Below are positions 43,742 to 54,799 of a stretch of DNA of 64,000 nt, piece by piece. The stretch's first letter is position 1; every line of letters begins with the position of its first letter. Both the position numbers and the translations under genes were made by a program. Source of the stretch: Fistulifera solaris (taxonomy: Eukaryota > Bacillariophyta > Bacillariophyceae > Naviculales > Stauroneidaceae); assembly GCA_030295235.1 (NCBI GenBank), contig AP026127.1:560501-624500 (forward strand), in the 5' to 3' direction. The notes under the pieces were generated by a model, which searched no databases, had not been told where the DNA came from, and saw only the letters and a program-made list of their open reading frames with translations.

Positions 43742-44620
43742 CTAACGGCCAGGGCATTGCAAAGGAACGATAAATGCAGTTGGCAATGTGAAGTAGGGTT
43801 TTTGCAGCGCTTTACCGGATCCGGGCATGACGGAAAGCGGCTGCTCTCGAGGTTGCAACGGGCTAAAGATAGGATCACAAACCACCGGGGAGTCTCGGTT
43901 CATTTCGCGATGCTCGACGATTTTCGACAGAGTGTTCAAAAGCAATGCCTGCATGACATCTTTGGCAAACTGGTGATTGGCTATTCTGCGGATCGCCGAC
44001 CGAGAAAAGCGAAAGAATTGTGTCTTTTCCAGAGTCCGACAACGTAAATTGACTTTGACAAAGATACTCGAATTATCGAAGAAGCCGACATGCGCAATAT
44101 CAAACATTTCCGCCGAGCCGAGAATTCTGTCTACCTTCAAATCTGTTGAAGAACCGTCGTAGATCTTGAGACTGACTTGACCATGATAAATAATATAAAA
44201 GTAATGCTCCGTTGGAATATCCTCATCACTACCGAGGGTGACGAATTCCATGTCTGGCGCTACAATGGTCTTGAAAAGACGTCGGGATAATCCTCCCGTA
44301 CGATAAAATAAGCACCACAAGGCTTCTTCATTTTCATTCAGCGCCACGTAGCGTTCATCATTCAGAAGATTGACAAGCGAAGTGCCGTGCACGTAAAGTC
44401 CCACCACGGCCCAGATCAAGCTATCCAACGGCAAGCCATCGGCTTTACTGTCACCCCACAGTGGCGAACCAAGTAGCAAATTAAGAAGAAGCATCAAATA
44501 TGCAGCAAAGAGGAAGAGGCGAATAACCAGCAAGTCACCGTGCATGCCGGAAAGCATAAAGAACAAACTCGCAAGCTGCATCCATATTGACAATGGCGTG
44601 TAAATGGATTTCGCCGCCAT
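43742..44620 (-). CDS. Popeye-like membrane protein with cyclic-nucleotide-binding-type domain
   Basis: 292 residues. The N-terminus holds three hydrophobic helices (SIWMQLASLFFML, LLVIRLFLFAAYLMLLLNLL, LIWAVVGLYVHGTSLVNLL). Next comes ALWCLFYRTGGLSRRLFKTI, closely resembling the conserved linker of Popeye proteins. A beta-roll follows (HYFYIIYHGQVSLKIYDGSS, then FDIAHVGFFDNSS) of the cNMP-binding type. Popeye proteins bind cAMP at the membrane. The canonical phosphate cassette is not evident, so ligand binding is uncertain. The start is ATG 44620; the frame extends upstream without another ATG. Confidence 0.65.
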   Translation of the reverse strand: MAAKSIYTPLSIWMQLASLFFMLSGMHGDLLVIRLFLFAAYLMLLLNLLLGSPLWGDSKADGLPLDSLIWAVVGLYVHGTSLVNLLNDERYVALNENEEALWCLFYRTGGLSRRLFKTIVAPDMEFVTLGSDEDIPTEHYFYIIYHGQVSLKIYDGSSTDLKVDRILGSAEMFDIAHVGFFDNSSIFVKVNLRCRTLEKTQFFRFSRSAIRRIANHQFAKDVMQALLLNTLSKIVEHREMNRDSPVVCDPIFSPLQPREQPLSVMPGSGKALQKPYFTLPTAFIVPLQCPGR

Positions 44621-45016
44621 TTCACTCAATCGGTAAGCTTATTCACTTGTTAAGATTAAAGCCCTGTGACAAGATTTTGAAGGAAAGGCATTGCTCTCAT
44701 TATTTTTTGTTCGAATTCTGCTTCTCATCATTCATTCCGTTTTTTTTTTCCATCATCACGCAAAAGATTTTTAAAGGCGAAAAAGGTTTAGAGTTGAGGG
44801 GACTATAGGTATCGCAGTATGACTTTCTCTTTTCCAAAATCTTATGCGAGCTGTTCTCATCACAGAAAGTCGCAGAAAAACGGTTCGCAACTTCGAAACT
44901 CCATGGGTCTTCGCCACATTTTGCGTTTCAAGTCACACAAAAACACAATTACATGAAGAATGCCTTTGTTATTGTGGAAACAAATTAGAAGAGTACCAGC
45001 ATCGAACATCACTAAA
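44621..45016. other. Divergent promoter region
   Basis: 396 bases between the Popeye-like and first peroxiredoxin genes. An in-frame ATG at 44960 would add 19 residues to the peroxiredoxin, but these are not peroxiredoxin-like. Confidence 0.5.
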
Positions 45017-45619
45017 ATGTCGTTATTCTCCGGTAATCCTCAACACGATCTACGTCCCGAATGGACTACTCCCAAGAAGGAGGGCGACAAGGTGCCCGAT
45101 GTTCACTTTGTGACGCGAGTTCGCGAAGGCGGCCAATATGAGTGGAAGACGGTCTCGACGTCTCACTACTGCGCCGGAAAACGCATCGTCATTTTCGCGC
45201 TTCCCGGAGCTTTCACGCCTACTTGCAGCACTTCGCATTTGCCCGGATATCATGAGAAGTATGAGGAGATCAAAAAGCAAGGCATTGATGAGGTCTACTG
45301 CCTATCCGTGAACGATGCCTTTGTGATGCGCAAGTGGGCCCTTTCGCTCGGTTTGAAGGAAGAAAACGGTGTCTTTACGACCGTCAAGTTGATTCCCGAT
45401 GGAGCGTGTGCGTTCACTCGTGGTATGGGCATGTCCAATGTTTGGTCGATGGAGCGTGGCTTTGGTGAGCGATCGTGGCGTTACAGTATGGTGGTGAAAG
45501 ATTGTGTCATTGAGAAGATGTTTGTGGAGCCGGGAAGGCAGCAGAATTCGGGCCCGGATCCTTTTGAAGTGAGCGACGCCGATACTATGCTCAACTATCT
45601 CAAGTCTACCAGCTCTTAA
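45017..45619 (+). CDS. Type II peroxiredoxin, cytosolic form
   Basis: 200 residues from ATG 45017 (MSLFSGNPQHDLRPEWTTPK). It reduces H2O2 and alkyl peroxides. The peroxidatic Cys lies in LPGAFTPTCSTSHLPGYHEK, the PrxII/PrxV signature. RSWRYSMVVKDCVIEKMFVE near the C-terminus is typical of the eukaryotic type II group. No signal peptide follows from this start. The next gene is a close tandem copy with a signal peptide. There is no frame break, and the ends are well defined. Confidence 0.95.
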   Translation: MSLFSGNPQHDLRPEWTTPKKEGDKVPDVHFVTRVREGGQYEWKTVSTSHYCAGKRIVIFALPGAFTPTCSTSHLPGYHEKYEEIKKQGIDEVYCLSVNDAFVMRKWALSLGLKEENGVFTTVKLIPDGACAFTRGMGMSNVWSMERGFGERSWRYSMVVKDCVIEKMFVEPGRQQNSGPDPFEVSDADTMLNYLKSTSS

Positions 45620-46231
45620 GTCCTTTAGAGAGCCGCTGAGACGAAGGGACAAAAAGAAGGCGGAATATTATTCATGTTTTAACGAACTACACCACTTACT
45701 ATGTACATCAAATTTCAATTCTTTAGCCAGGTCTATCTGACAAGATCGAATGTGGCTTGTACCATGAAAGCTAAACTTATTCATTTGATTTTTATGTTTT
45801 TAATTGTGTGCGAGTTTCGCTGCCTAGTTCGGGACTGAGTCCCAGATGAGTCGTCACATCGAGTCTCCATTCAACTTTGTATAAGCGAATAATCGACGGT
45901 CGCTTTTCTCGAAGCGCTCCAGCAAAACTAGTTGAGAGCAGTCGCATCGATTACCTTCCATGCTAGTACTTGTGGCATTGGACGTGCAAAGTACCTGTAT
46001 GCAGAATAATTTTAGTTCAATATTGAGGTCATTCTGTCCAGGACTAGATTCTATTTGAGTTTACCATAGTAATCTTGGATTTTCACGACTGTCCTTCTGT
46101 CCTCAAATGGCCAAGTGCCACCTGGAACCTCGACCACGAAATCGACAAAAACATACTCACAACATCAATGACGACGAAAGCAAGCATTATTATAATATAA
46201 ATAATCAAGGCTTAACAACACACAACTTATC
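45620..46231. other. Intergenic between tandem peroxiredoxin genes
   Basis: 612 bases. It holds the promoter of the second copy, with TATAATATAAATAATC just upstream (46191-46206) as a TATA-like element. No repeat shared with the first copy's promoter was noticed. Confidence 0.5.
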
Positions 46232-46882
46232 ATGTTCAAGATATCATTGGCTTTTTTCCTAGCTTGTCTTGTAGCTACAGCTACATGCAATCCTCAACAT
46301 GAGCTAGCGGTAGACTGGACGACTCCGAAGAAAGAGGGCGACATGCTCCCCGAGGTCGATTTTATTACCCGAGTTCAAGAAGGAGAGGAATTTGCATGGA
46401 AGACTGTGTCGACGTCGCACTACTGTGCGAACAAACGCATCGTTATCTTCGCTCTTCCGGGTGCCTTCACGCCGACCTGCAGCGCTTCGCATTTACCCGG
46501 GTATCATACCAATTATGCCGATATCAAACAAGCGGGTATTGATGAAGTGTATTGTTTGTCTGTAAATGATGCCTTTGTCATGCGACAATGGGGACTGGCG
46601 ATGGATCTAACTGAAGAGAATGGTGACTTTACCACCGTTAAGATGATTCCCGATGGTGCTGCTGCTTTCACTCGCGGCATGGGCATGTCCACCGTTTGGT
46701 CGTCCGAGCGCGGTTTCGGTGAACGCTCATGGCGCTACAGCATGGTGGTGAAGGATTGCGTTATCGAAAAGATGTTTGTAGAACAGCCGATGCTGCAAAA
46801 CTCGGGCCCCGATCCTTACGAAGTGAGCGATGCCGATACCATGCTTCGATACTTAAAATCGAACGGCTTGGACGAATTGTAG
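46232..46882 (+). CDS. Type II peroxiredoxin, secretory form
   Basis: 216 residues. The N-terminal signal peptide MFKISLAFFLACLVATATC is joined to NPQHELAVDWTTPKKEGD, homologous from there on to the preceding gene. The active site FALPGAFTPTCSASHLPGYH is intact, as is RSWRYSMVVKDCVIEKMF. The leader has no ASAF-type Phe, so ER or secretion is more likely than plastid. Tandem duplication with gain (or loss) of a signal peptide has given two compartment-specific enzymes. The minisatellite begins 40 nt after its stop. Confidence 0.95.
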   Translation: MFKISLAFFLACLVATATCNPQHELAVDWTTPKKEGDMLPEVDFITRVQEGEEFAWKTVSTSHYCANKRIVIFALPGAFTPTCSASHLPGYHTNYADIKQAGIDEVYCLSVNDAFVMRQWGLAMDLTEENGDFTTVKMIPDGAAAFTRGMGMSTVWSSERGFGERSWRYSMVVKDCVIEKMFVEQPMLQNSGPDPYEVSDADTMLRYLKSNGLDEL

Positions 46883-46922
46883 AATGAATAAAGGAAACTT
46901 TATGTAGGTGAGATGATAAATT

Positions 46923-48510
46923 AAAAGTTTCTTTTTTTTTTACGTCGAAAATCCGAGGATCGCCACTTTGATTTTTTTACTATGAAACGGAGTGTTGGTT
47001 TACGGCAGCCAAGACTAGATTGTACAGTAGTCATGAGTCATGAACCGAACAACAAAGGGTTTCGTTTTGCGTCTCTCGCATCCGTCCATTGTCAATCAAC
47101 TGCGAATATAATTATAATTACGGGTAGTTAAAGTCGCAACAATGATGATTCTGAACTACTTGCTAAAAGTTTCTTTTTTTTTTACGTCGAAAATCCGAGG
47201 ATCGACACTTGATTTTTTACTATGGAACGGAGTGTTGGTTTACGGCAGCCAAGACTGGATTGTACAGTAGTCATGAGTCATGAACCGAACAACAAAGGGT
47301 TCCGTTTTGCGTCTCTCGCATCCGTCCATTGTCATTCAACTGCGAAAAAATTATATTCACGGGTAGTTAAAGTCGAAACAATGATGATTCTGAATTACTT
47401 GTTAAAAGTTTCTTTTTTTTTTACGTCGAAAATCCGAGGATCGACACTTTGATTTTTTTTACTATGAGATGGAGTGTTGGTTTACGGCAGCCAAGACTGG
47501 ATTGCACAGTAGTCATGAGTCATGAACTGAACAACAAAGGGTTCCGTTACTGCGAAAAAATTATATTCACGGGTAGTTAAAGTCGAAACAATGATGATTC
47601 TGAATTACTCCGTACTTGTTAAAAGTTTCTTTTATTTTTACGTCGAAAATCCGAGGATCGACACTTTGATTTTTTTTACTATGAAACGGAGTGTTGGTTT
47701 ACGGCAGCCAAGACTGGATTGTACAGTAGTCATGAGTCATGAACCGAACAGCAAAGGGTTCCGTTTTGCGTCTCTCGCATCCGTCCATTGTCATTCAACT
47801 GCGAATATAATTATAATTACGGGTAGTTAAAGTCGCAACAATGATGATTCTGAACTACTTGCTAAAAGTTTCTTTTTTTTTACGTCGAAAATCCGAGGAT
47901 CGACACTTTGATTTTTTTACTATGAGATGGAGTGTTGGTTTACGGCAGCCAAGACTGGATTGCACAGTAGTCATGATTCATGAACTGAACAACAAAGGGT
48001 TCCGTTACTGCGAAAAAATTATATTCACGGGTTATTATGAAGTCGAAACAATGATGATTCTGAATTACTCCGTACTTGTTAAAAGTTTCTTTTTTTTACG
48101 TCGAAAATCCGAGGATCGACACTTTGATTTTTTTACTATGAAATGGAGTGTTGGTTTACGGCAGCCAAGACTGGATTGTACAGTAGTCATGAGTCATGAA
48201 CCGAACAGCAAAGGGTTCCGTTTTGCGTCTCTCGCATCCGTCCATTGTCATTCAACTGCCAATATAATTATAATTAAGGGTAGTTAAAGTCGCAACAATG
48301 ATGATTCTGAACTACTTGCTAAAAGTTTCTTTTATTTTCACGTCGAAATTCAGAGGACCGACACCTTGATTTGTTACTATAAAACGGAGTGTTGGTTTAC
48401 GGCAGCCAAGACTGGATTGTACAGTAGTCATGAACCGAACAACAAATAAGCGCTCCTTTTTGCGTCTCTCGCATCCGTCCATTGTCATTCAACTGCGATT
48501 AAAATTATAA
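46923..48510. repeat. Seven-copy minisatellite, 217/240-bp units
   Basis: Units begin AAAAGTTTCTTTT at 46923, 47164, 47403, 47620, 47863, 48080 and 48320, spaced 241, 239, 217, 243, 217 and 240. Short units lack most of the TTGCGTCTCTCGCATCCGTC section and carry CTCCGTAC at the junction. Most units contain CATGAGTCATGA, with a TGAGTCA AP-1/GCN4-type bZIP core, and a poly-T followed by ACGTCGAAAATCCGAGGAT. The last copy is degenerate. Open frames across it are repeat artefacts. Confidence 0.95.
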
Positions 48511-48790
48511 TTACGAAAGCTTTGATTGCCAAAAAGTGATTGTCTTCCGCATCGGATCATCATCACGACGGTAAAACTTTGTCTTCCAGATATTTACTAT
48601 AGGCCAAAGTGAATATTACTTTTGCCACGACTGCATTCCACTCATTACTTCTTATGAATTCATTTGCTCCCCGCCGTTTGCGTGTACCAGGTACAGTATC
48701 AAGTTTTCTTTTTATTGCTTGGTACCTACCACTGTTGATCCTCATGTCCAGTCTATTGTCACTTGATTAAGACGTCGGTATAGAGACACT

Positions 48791-49374
48791 ATGACGAAAA
48801 GAGGACCCGCGATGAACGCGAAGACAAGAAGGATGATGCTTATAGAAAGGCCTACGAACGCTTCAGCTATACGTCGGTGCCATCAAATGCCTGTCTTGGT
48901 TCGCCGCATCGCTATTTTGAATCTTCTTATATCGTTCGGCCGACAAACGACAATTTGCTTCAAACCTTCTCAAGTATGCGAATACATCGGCATGCGAACA
49001 ATCTGTGTGTTGTTACCGTTGGTAACTTGATTTCGGACAAAATCATTGAAAGCGTTCAGTTGCATCACCAGGAAGCACCTCCGTCGTCGGCCGGGAACAA
49101 ACGGAAGCAGCAATCGAAACTATTACGAGGAAAAGAAACTTCTGCATCAGGCATCGTTCGACCGGATGATATTCTCTGTACTATAAAAATTTCAGATCAA
49201 TCGATTATTGAGGTACCGTGTGCTGTTTGGGGGACGGTGGTTGAAGTTAACTCAGCTTTGGTTAACGACTGCGCCAGAATAAAACATGATCCCCTTTTTT
49301 CGGGATACTTGGCAGTAATATTGCCCACAGGTCCGTTCCCTCCCCCGAAAAGGATAGTGGAGGAGTCAAAGTAG
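48791..49374 (+). CDS. ABITRAM (FAM206A/Simiate) family protein
   Basis: About 194 residues. Family features are YFESSYIVRP (conserved YF...H), NNLCVVTVG, VRPDDILCTIKISD, CAVWGTVVEVNSAL and SGYLAVILPTGPFP, matching the lipoyl-like fold of human ABITRAM, a small nuclear/actin-associated protein of unclear role. The ATG at 48791 begins MTK. The frame then changes at the A4 run 48797-48800; one more A joins it to KRTRDEREDKKDDAYRKAYE. Otherwise no start codon is in frame and translation would need GTG at 48877. Confidence is moderate because the family is diverged. Confidence 0.75.
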
Positions 49375-49544
49375 AAAGAAGGATCCAGAATCGTCTTTCT
49401 TATTGTTTGTAAACATTAAAAAAGGCCGCCATGAGGATTGAGAACCATGGACGAATCTAGCTTTTCAGCTCATCATTATCAATACGAGTCAAAGTTTGTT
49501 TTTATAACTACAAAGATTCATGTTTTCATCCCAATCCCTCGATC

Positions 49545-51244
49545 TTAAGCGGCATTATCTGCTTCTCTCTCTTCTCTGTACTTCTTCATGAGTTCTTCTT
49601 GAATATTTCTATTCACCTGAACATACTTCTTGTACTCCATCGTGAACTCTCCTTTACCTTGTGTTTGACTTCGTAACTCTGTCGAATAGCCAAACATGTT
49701 GGAAAGAGGAACGTCGGCTAGAACTTTGATGCCGCTTCCGTCTTCATTCATATCGCTACTCATAATCAACCCCATTCTTCGATTGAGAGCTGCGACCAGG
49801 CTCCCTGGAACTCGCTTGGAACATTGACTTCGACTGCCATCACAGGTTCCAGAATAGACGGGTTGGCCTTTCGCATGGCGTCACGCACGGCGTTCGCCAT
49901 GCATGTTCGAAACGCCATGTCCGAGGAATCGACCGCATGTGCAGCACCATCTTGGAGCACAACTCGGACTCCTTCGACCTCGCAACCTACAAGGGCGCCT
50001 TCCTTCATAGCATCAAAAGTTCCCTTTTCACAAGATGAATAATATTCAGGCGGAATGTTTGTTCCAACGCATTCGTTCTCGAAAGAGTTGACTTTACCAA
50101 GCTCTTTCTTTTCCTCGTCACTGATTGGCTCAATGTATCCAATAACCTTCGCATATTGACCAGCACCACCAGTTTGCTTCTTGTGGAGCCATTCGAATTT
50201 TGAAGAGAACCAATGGTTTCCTTGTAATTCACATTGGGTTGTCCCGTAATGCATTCAACACCATATTCGCGATTCATTCGTTCGATGTAAATTTCCAAAT
50301 GAAGCTCGCCCATTCCACTTAAAATTGTTTCTTTTGTATCATTGTCAACTTTGACACGAAGAGTCGGGTCTTCCTTTGTGAACTTATTCAGGGCCTTGGC
50401 AAAGTTGTTCTGCATCGTCGATTTCGCCGGTTTGACCGAAAGTGACATGACAGGTTCCGGGATGAACATTGTACTCATAGCCAAATCCAAGCTTCCATCC
50501 GAAAACGTATCCATCGATTTACAGTCAATTCCGAACATAGCCGCAACTTCTCCAGCTCCAGCTTCGGTAATGTCTTCCATTTCATCGGAATGCATACGCA
50601 CAATTCGAGCAAGCTTTGTCTTCTTTCCCGTATCAACATTGGTAATGTAGCTTCCTTTCTTTAGACGACCTTGATAAACTCGCATATATGTAAGTTGACC
50701 GAATTGAGTCTCATTTAGTTTAAAAGCGAGAGCTAATAGAGGGTCGTCGTCTCTCCCTGAAACGAGCACGGGCTCCTCATTCTTTGTGCGATCTAAAGCG
50801 TAGTTTGCCTTTTCCTGAGGCTTTGGGAGATAATCAATAACTCCATCTAACAGCGGCTGCACTCCTTTGTTTTTAAATGCAGATCCCATGAATACAGGTA
50901 CAAACTAGAAGCAAGAAGGTGAGAAACGCGTATATAAATAGCCCCCAGAATGACAGCCTTAGTTTTCGTCGTGACAAATACAGGTTGATCCCATACCTTA
51001 CAAGTGATAACGGCCCTTCGGATACCCGCCTTCAACGTCTCAATATCTGGTACCTCTTCCATAAGAAAAGCTTCAGCAATTTCATCATCAGCATCGGCTA
51101 AACGTTCCAACAATTCCATTCGTTTCTGCTCGACAAGATCGAGCAAGTCCTCCGCAATTGGGCCTTCCTCAACAATTTCACCGCGATCACCCTTAAACGT
51201 GTATTGTTTTTGTTCTATCAGATCAATAACGCCTTCGTGGCTGG
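49545..51244 (-). pseudogene. Mitochondrial-type elongation factor G lacking its GTPase core (5' truncated)
   Basis: Clear EF-G from HEGVIDLIEQKQYTFKG to the C-terminus: the tail of domain I, then domain II ([20 protein letters not shown]), III ([14 protein letters not shown]), IV ([14 protein letters not shown]) and V (MFGYSTELRSQTQGKGEFTM). The intron at 50905-50996 is canonical. Missing are the first about 220 residues with all of G1-G4 (AHIDSGKTT, DTPGH, NKLD). Only 160 nt separate this homology from the stop of the next gene upstream, and they contain no such sequence. Frame changes occur at C3 49803-49805 and about 50210. Either a 5'-truncated copy or a local misassembly; it cannot work as a translocase as it stands. 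It resembles mitochondrial EF-G1. Confidence 0.85.
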
Positions 51245-51404
51245 CTTTTGGTGTTTCTAGGCGCTTATCAAGTCGATACCTGCCGAGCTGGCGGCTGGCG
51301 ATGAAATTCTCACTTCGAAGGATATCTTTTTTGATATTGTAAGACAGAGCGCTTGAACCACATCACCAAAGAAGGGAAAATGCACAGCTTTTTAAAGACA
51401 CTGA

Positions 51405-51947
51405 TCAATTTGGACTTTGTCCTGACGACTCACTTCTTTCAGTCTCGTCGACGGAACTATCGTCAAGCAATCCTCCTTCTGCAGTACCTCGACGCTTCTT
51501 CGACGGCACATAGGGAGTGTGAAATATTTGAAGGTTGGCCAACGACGGGTAGCCACGTGCGGGTATATCCCTTTTCCGGATGCGGCGCCCGTTGCAGTCA
51601 AATTCGTCATCGAGGCGGTCCAATCGTTGCGCCAATTCCGTGTTCCTAGCCTCCCGCAGCGATTTGCGAAAATGATAGGCCGTAAAGCAATTGGGATGAA
51701 AGGCTTTCTGACACTTGGAACACTCAGTTCTTACTTTGTGCTCCTCTCCTGTACCTTCTATCTTTCCAAGTCGTTTGCAAAGGAAACAGTGCGCGCCGGA
51801 CGTTGACGTTTCTACGATGTAGCAAATGTCTTCGAGGACAATGACGTCGAGCATGATACGGATGGGACCGATCTCCTGCTGAAGGTCCGACCTCTTTGCC
51901 TTGCCTTGTTTCGGGGAGCTCATTTTGTCTGTCAAATAACACGTCAT
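51405..51947 (-). CDS. Zinc-ribbon protein with a piggyBac-C-terminus-like Cys/His motif
   Basis: 180 residues (172 from the likelier ATG at 51923, MSSPKQGKAKRSD). The centre holds CFLCKRLGKIEGTGEEHKVR followed by ECSKCQKAFHPNCFTAYH, a C2-C2H-C-H arrangement. This resembles the small zinc domain at the end of piggyBac transposases; other treble-clef fingers are possible. No transposase catalytic domain is nearby. The tail is Ser/Glu-rich. It could be a domesticated DNA-binding remnant or an unrelated zinc protein. Confidence 0.5.
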   Translation of the reverse strand: MTCYLTDKMSSPKQGKAKRSDLQQEIGPIRIMLDVIVLEDICYIVETSTSGAHCFLCKRLGKIEGTGEEHKVRTECSKCQKAFHPNCFTAYHFRKSLREARNTELAQRLDRLDDEFDCNGRRIRKRDIPARGYPSLANLQIFHTPYVPSKKRRGTAEGGLLDDSSVDETERSESSGQSPN

Positions 51948-52413
51948 TATTTCTTTCTTGAGGTTTGAACTTTGCAGTTATCAGCATCAGCATCATCTCT
52001 CTTTTCTTACCAGGTATTCATTCTTTTTGGCGGAATTTTTTGACATGAGACATGAGAGCAAGCCGGCCCCGGATACTTAGTACACTCAGGTCGGTATTCT
52101 CAATCCTACTCTAGGTAATAGTGTATACTTATTCACGAATCTTGTACAATTAAACCGATAAATAGTATCATTGCTTAGGGAGTCACGCGAGAAGCTAAAC
52201 TTAATGTCCGGTACTCAGATGTACACTTTGAGTAACGTGTTAGTTTCTACGGAGCGCCCCTCAGACGAAGAACGACAACCGCATGTTGTCACGACGTGTG
52301 TGTGCGCATTTGATAACAATAACATGTTGTCGTTCAAAGGGTTCATCCTTTTCTTTTATCAGCGAAAGCTACTCCTTTATCTTATTCAGCTGAGCAATTA
52401 ACAATTCAACAAT
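51948..52413. other. Divergent promoter region, nothing recognised
   Basis: 466 bases between the zinc-ribbon gene and the first plastid paralog. No repeat or coding frame supported. Confidence 0.5.
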
Positions 52414-54569
52414 ATGCTTTGGCGATCAGCGTACGTCGCGACTCTTTCTGTTGGTATCTCTACGAGCACAAGCTCTGCCTTTGCCCCCGTTCATGGTGAC
52501 AAGCGGTCGCAGCAGAAAGCCCCCTGGATCAGCGAACTATCTGTCGGCGGACTCGGATGGGATAATGACGATTTTCTTGAATCGCTCTCAAAAGGAAAGG
52601 ATGCACAAGCACAAGCGAATGAGCGCTATCGCTCTATGAGTCGTTTTCCTGTCGAAGATGATTTGGACCAGGAAGTGACTGCCGGAGCCGAGCTCACCGA
52701 AGAAATGAAAGCAAAAATCAAAGCTTCGCGTGAATCAGAGGAGTCATCACAAGGTGGTGAAATGTTTCGCAAGCTAATGGAGCGAGCACAAGAAAACAGC
52801 CGCGCCGTGCCTCCACCTCGTGCTCCGCAGACACCGAGTTTCGAAAACATGTCAGTCGAGGAACAAGCACGCATGTTCCGTGAAATGATGCAACAGCAAC
52901 AACAAGGCGAATATTATCCGCCACCGCAGCAAAGCTATGAGCCTCCTCAGGTCACGAGAAATTATATGGGCCCGGGTGTTGCGGAGGACGGCCGAAAGAT
53001 CGGACGCAATCGAGACGCCGACGCCATTGTCAACAGTGCGGACTTGTATTTTGCTCAATTGAAGCGTGACTCTTCGGTTCGTAACATGGCACGATATTCC
53101 GGTGATGATGAATACGCGAATCAGGTGTTTGCTGATCCGAGTATCAAGGAAATTTCGATGCACGTGAACCCTTACATGGAAAAGAAAAGCTTCTAGTCGA
53201 CACTTCTCCTGATGAAATGATCTTGCCTACGATGTTTTTAAATGATAGACAAGAACAAGACGAATCGTACGCTGGTATTAGCTACAAAGAGAGAATGATG
53301 CAAAAACGCAACAAGAAAATGGGAGTAGACACAACAACCGGTGCTCCGTCCTCTCCTGCTCCGGCTGCTGTACCAGAGCCGCCGAAAATGGAACCTCTCC
53401 CCACGGCTATAGCGCAAAACGAAGAGCCTTTCGTTTCGTTTCCTCCTCCACCATCACCAAAGGTGGAATCTGTAGTAGCACCTGAACCTGTGCGCGAAAT
53501 ACCTGTCGCGCCCCGTCCGGCACCCAGGGTTCCGCAAGTCACAGGTGACTTTCACAAGGACACGCGCACCTTAATGGGTTTAACGTTAAAGCACAGAGGA
53601 GGACCGGGATTCGGATCTGGCAGATTGCGCGGCGAAGAGGTCCAACGATACCAAGAGCTAGCTAGCAATCTGATGAAAGCCCTCCAAAACGAACAGCCCG
53701 CTGTCTCCGCTGAAGCAAGTCGCCAACCGAGCACTCCACAGTCAACTGCTCCCCCAACGCAGCAAGAGATGAGCGAATCCCCCGATCGCACCAAGTCGAT
53801 GGTATCACTTATCGAAGGCGCTGTTCAACTGTACAAGAACAGTCCTCCACAATTGCAAGAAAGCATGCTCGGAGCTGTTCGTGCAGCACTGTCGTCAGCT
53901 GTGACGACTTGTAACGAAGTTCTTCAAACTGAAGAACAGCAAGTTTTCGCTCCGATGGGATCTTCATCGGCATCAAACAGCGATCGTGCGGCATCGATGA
54001 TAGCTTGTGTCGAAGGAGCAACGTTGATGTACAAGAATAGCCCGGTCGAGCTTCAATCGGCTGTTCTTCCCACACTCCGAACCGCGCTTCTCTCGGCCAT
54101 TGCTTCTTGCGACTCCATTCTTGCGAACGATATAGTCGAACCGGTCGCGGCAACACAACAAACGTTTGCAACAGCACCCACAGCTACTTTTGAAGCACCT
54201 AGCATGGCTTTCGAAGAGAAATTAGACACTTCTTCTGTTCATGTTCCTACTGCCGTCCCTGAGCCCGCTTCTAACCTTAACACGGAAAACTCAAAGATTC
54301 TGGAAGGTATTTATTATAAGCTACAGAGAGCGAGCGGTGGGGGTAAAATGGGTCTGCGAGAAGACCTCTCTCCAGATGAGGCCGACGACCTCGCTGATGA
54401 TTTGGTCCAAGTGAGACGCATCTTGGTGGACGAGCTCAACGATGTTCCATCGCCCTCATCATCACCTAAAGTTTCAAGTCCCACAGATGAACCCTTGAAT
54501 CCATCTATTTCAAAGTATCAGGAACTTCTTGCGAAAGCGAAGTCATCGAAAGAAGCAAAAGATCAATAA
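52414..54569 (+). CDS. Plastid-targeted protein of unknown function, tandem paralog 1
   Basis: About 718 residues. The signal peptide MLWRSAYVATLSVGISTSTS runs into SSAFAPVHG, a textbook diatom ASAFAP plastid motif. The N-terminal half is helical and Gln-rich, with ELTEEMKAKIKAS, EEQARMFREMMQQQQQ and the strongly conserved NRDADAIVNSADLYFAQLKR. The C-terminal half repeats a helical module (MVSLIEGAVQLYKNSPPQLQ; MIACVEGATLMYKNSPVELQ), with Pro-rich linkers between. I know no family. The frame changes in GAAAAGAAAAG at 53180-53189; one more A gives MEKEKLLVDTSPDEMILP, matching paralog 2. Ends KAKSSKEAKDQ. Confidence 0.8.
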
Positions 54570-54799
54570 TCATTTATGCTACATACTTGTGTTTGTCTCT
54601 AGTCACTTCTAAAGGATTCTCGTTATTATGTTTTCTGAGTAAGGTTAGAGAGAGCTCGTGACGTGGAACTCGCAGCGCGTCTATCGCGTCATTATTATTC
54701 TCAAACGTACACCACCGCCATTCTCGTAAAACTTCATCACAGTATTATTGACGTTTAATAGTAATCGACCATTGCTAGAATCCTTTTCTGCAAATCAGT

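Noticed and set aside
47222-48287. Repeated frames beginning MERSVGLRQPRL-type peptides
   Set aside because: Translations of the 217/240-bp minisatellite; each stops at unit variants and has no domain.
51405-51947. A piggyBac transposon
   Set aside because: Only the small Cys/His domain resembles piggyBac; no DDE catalytic region or terminal repeats were found.
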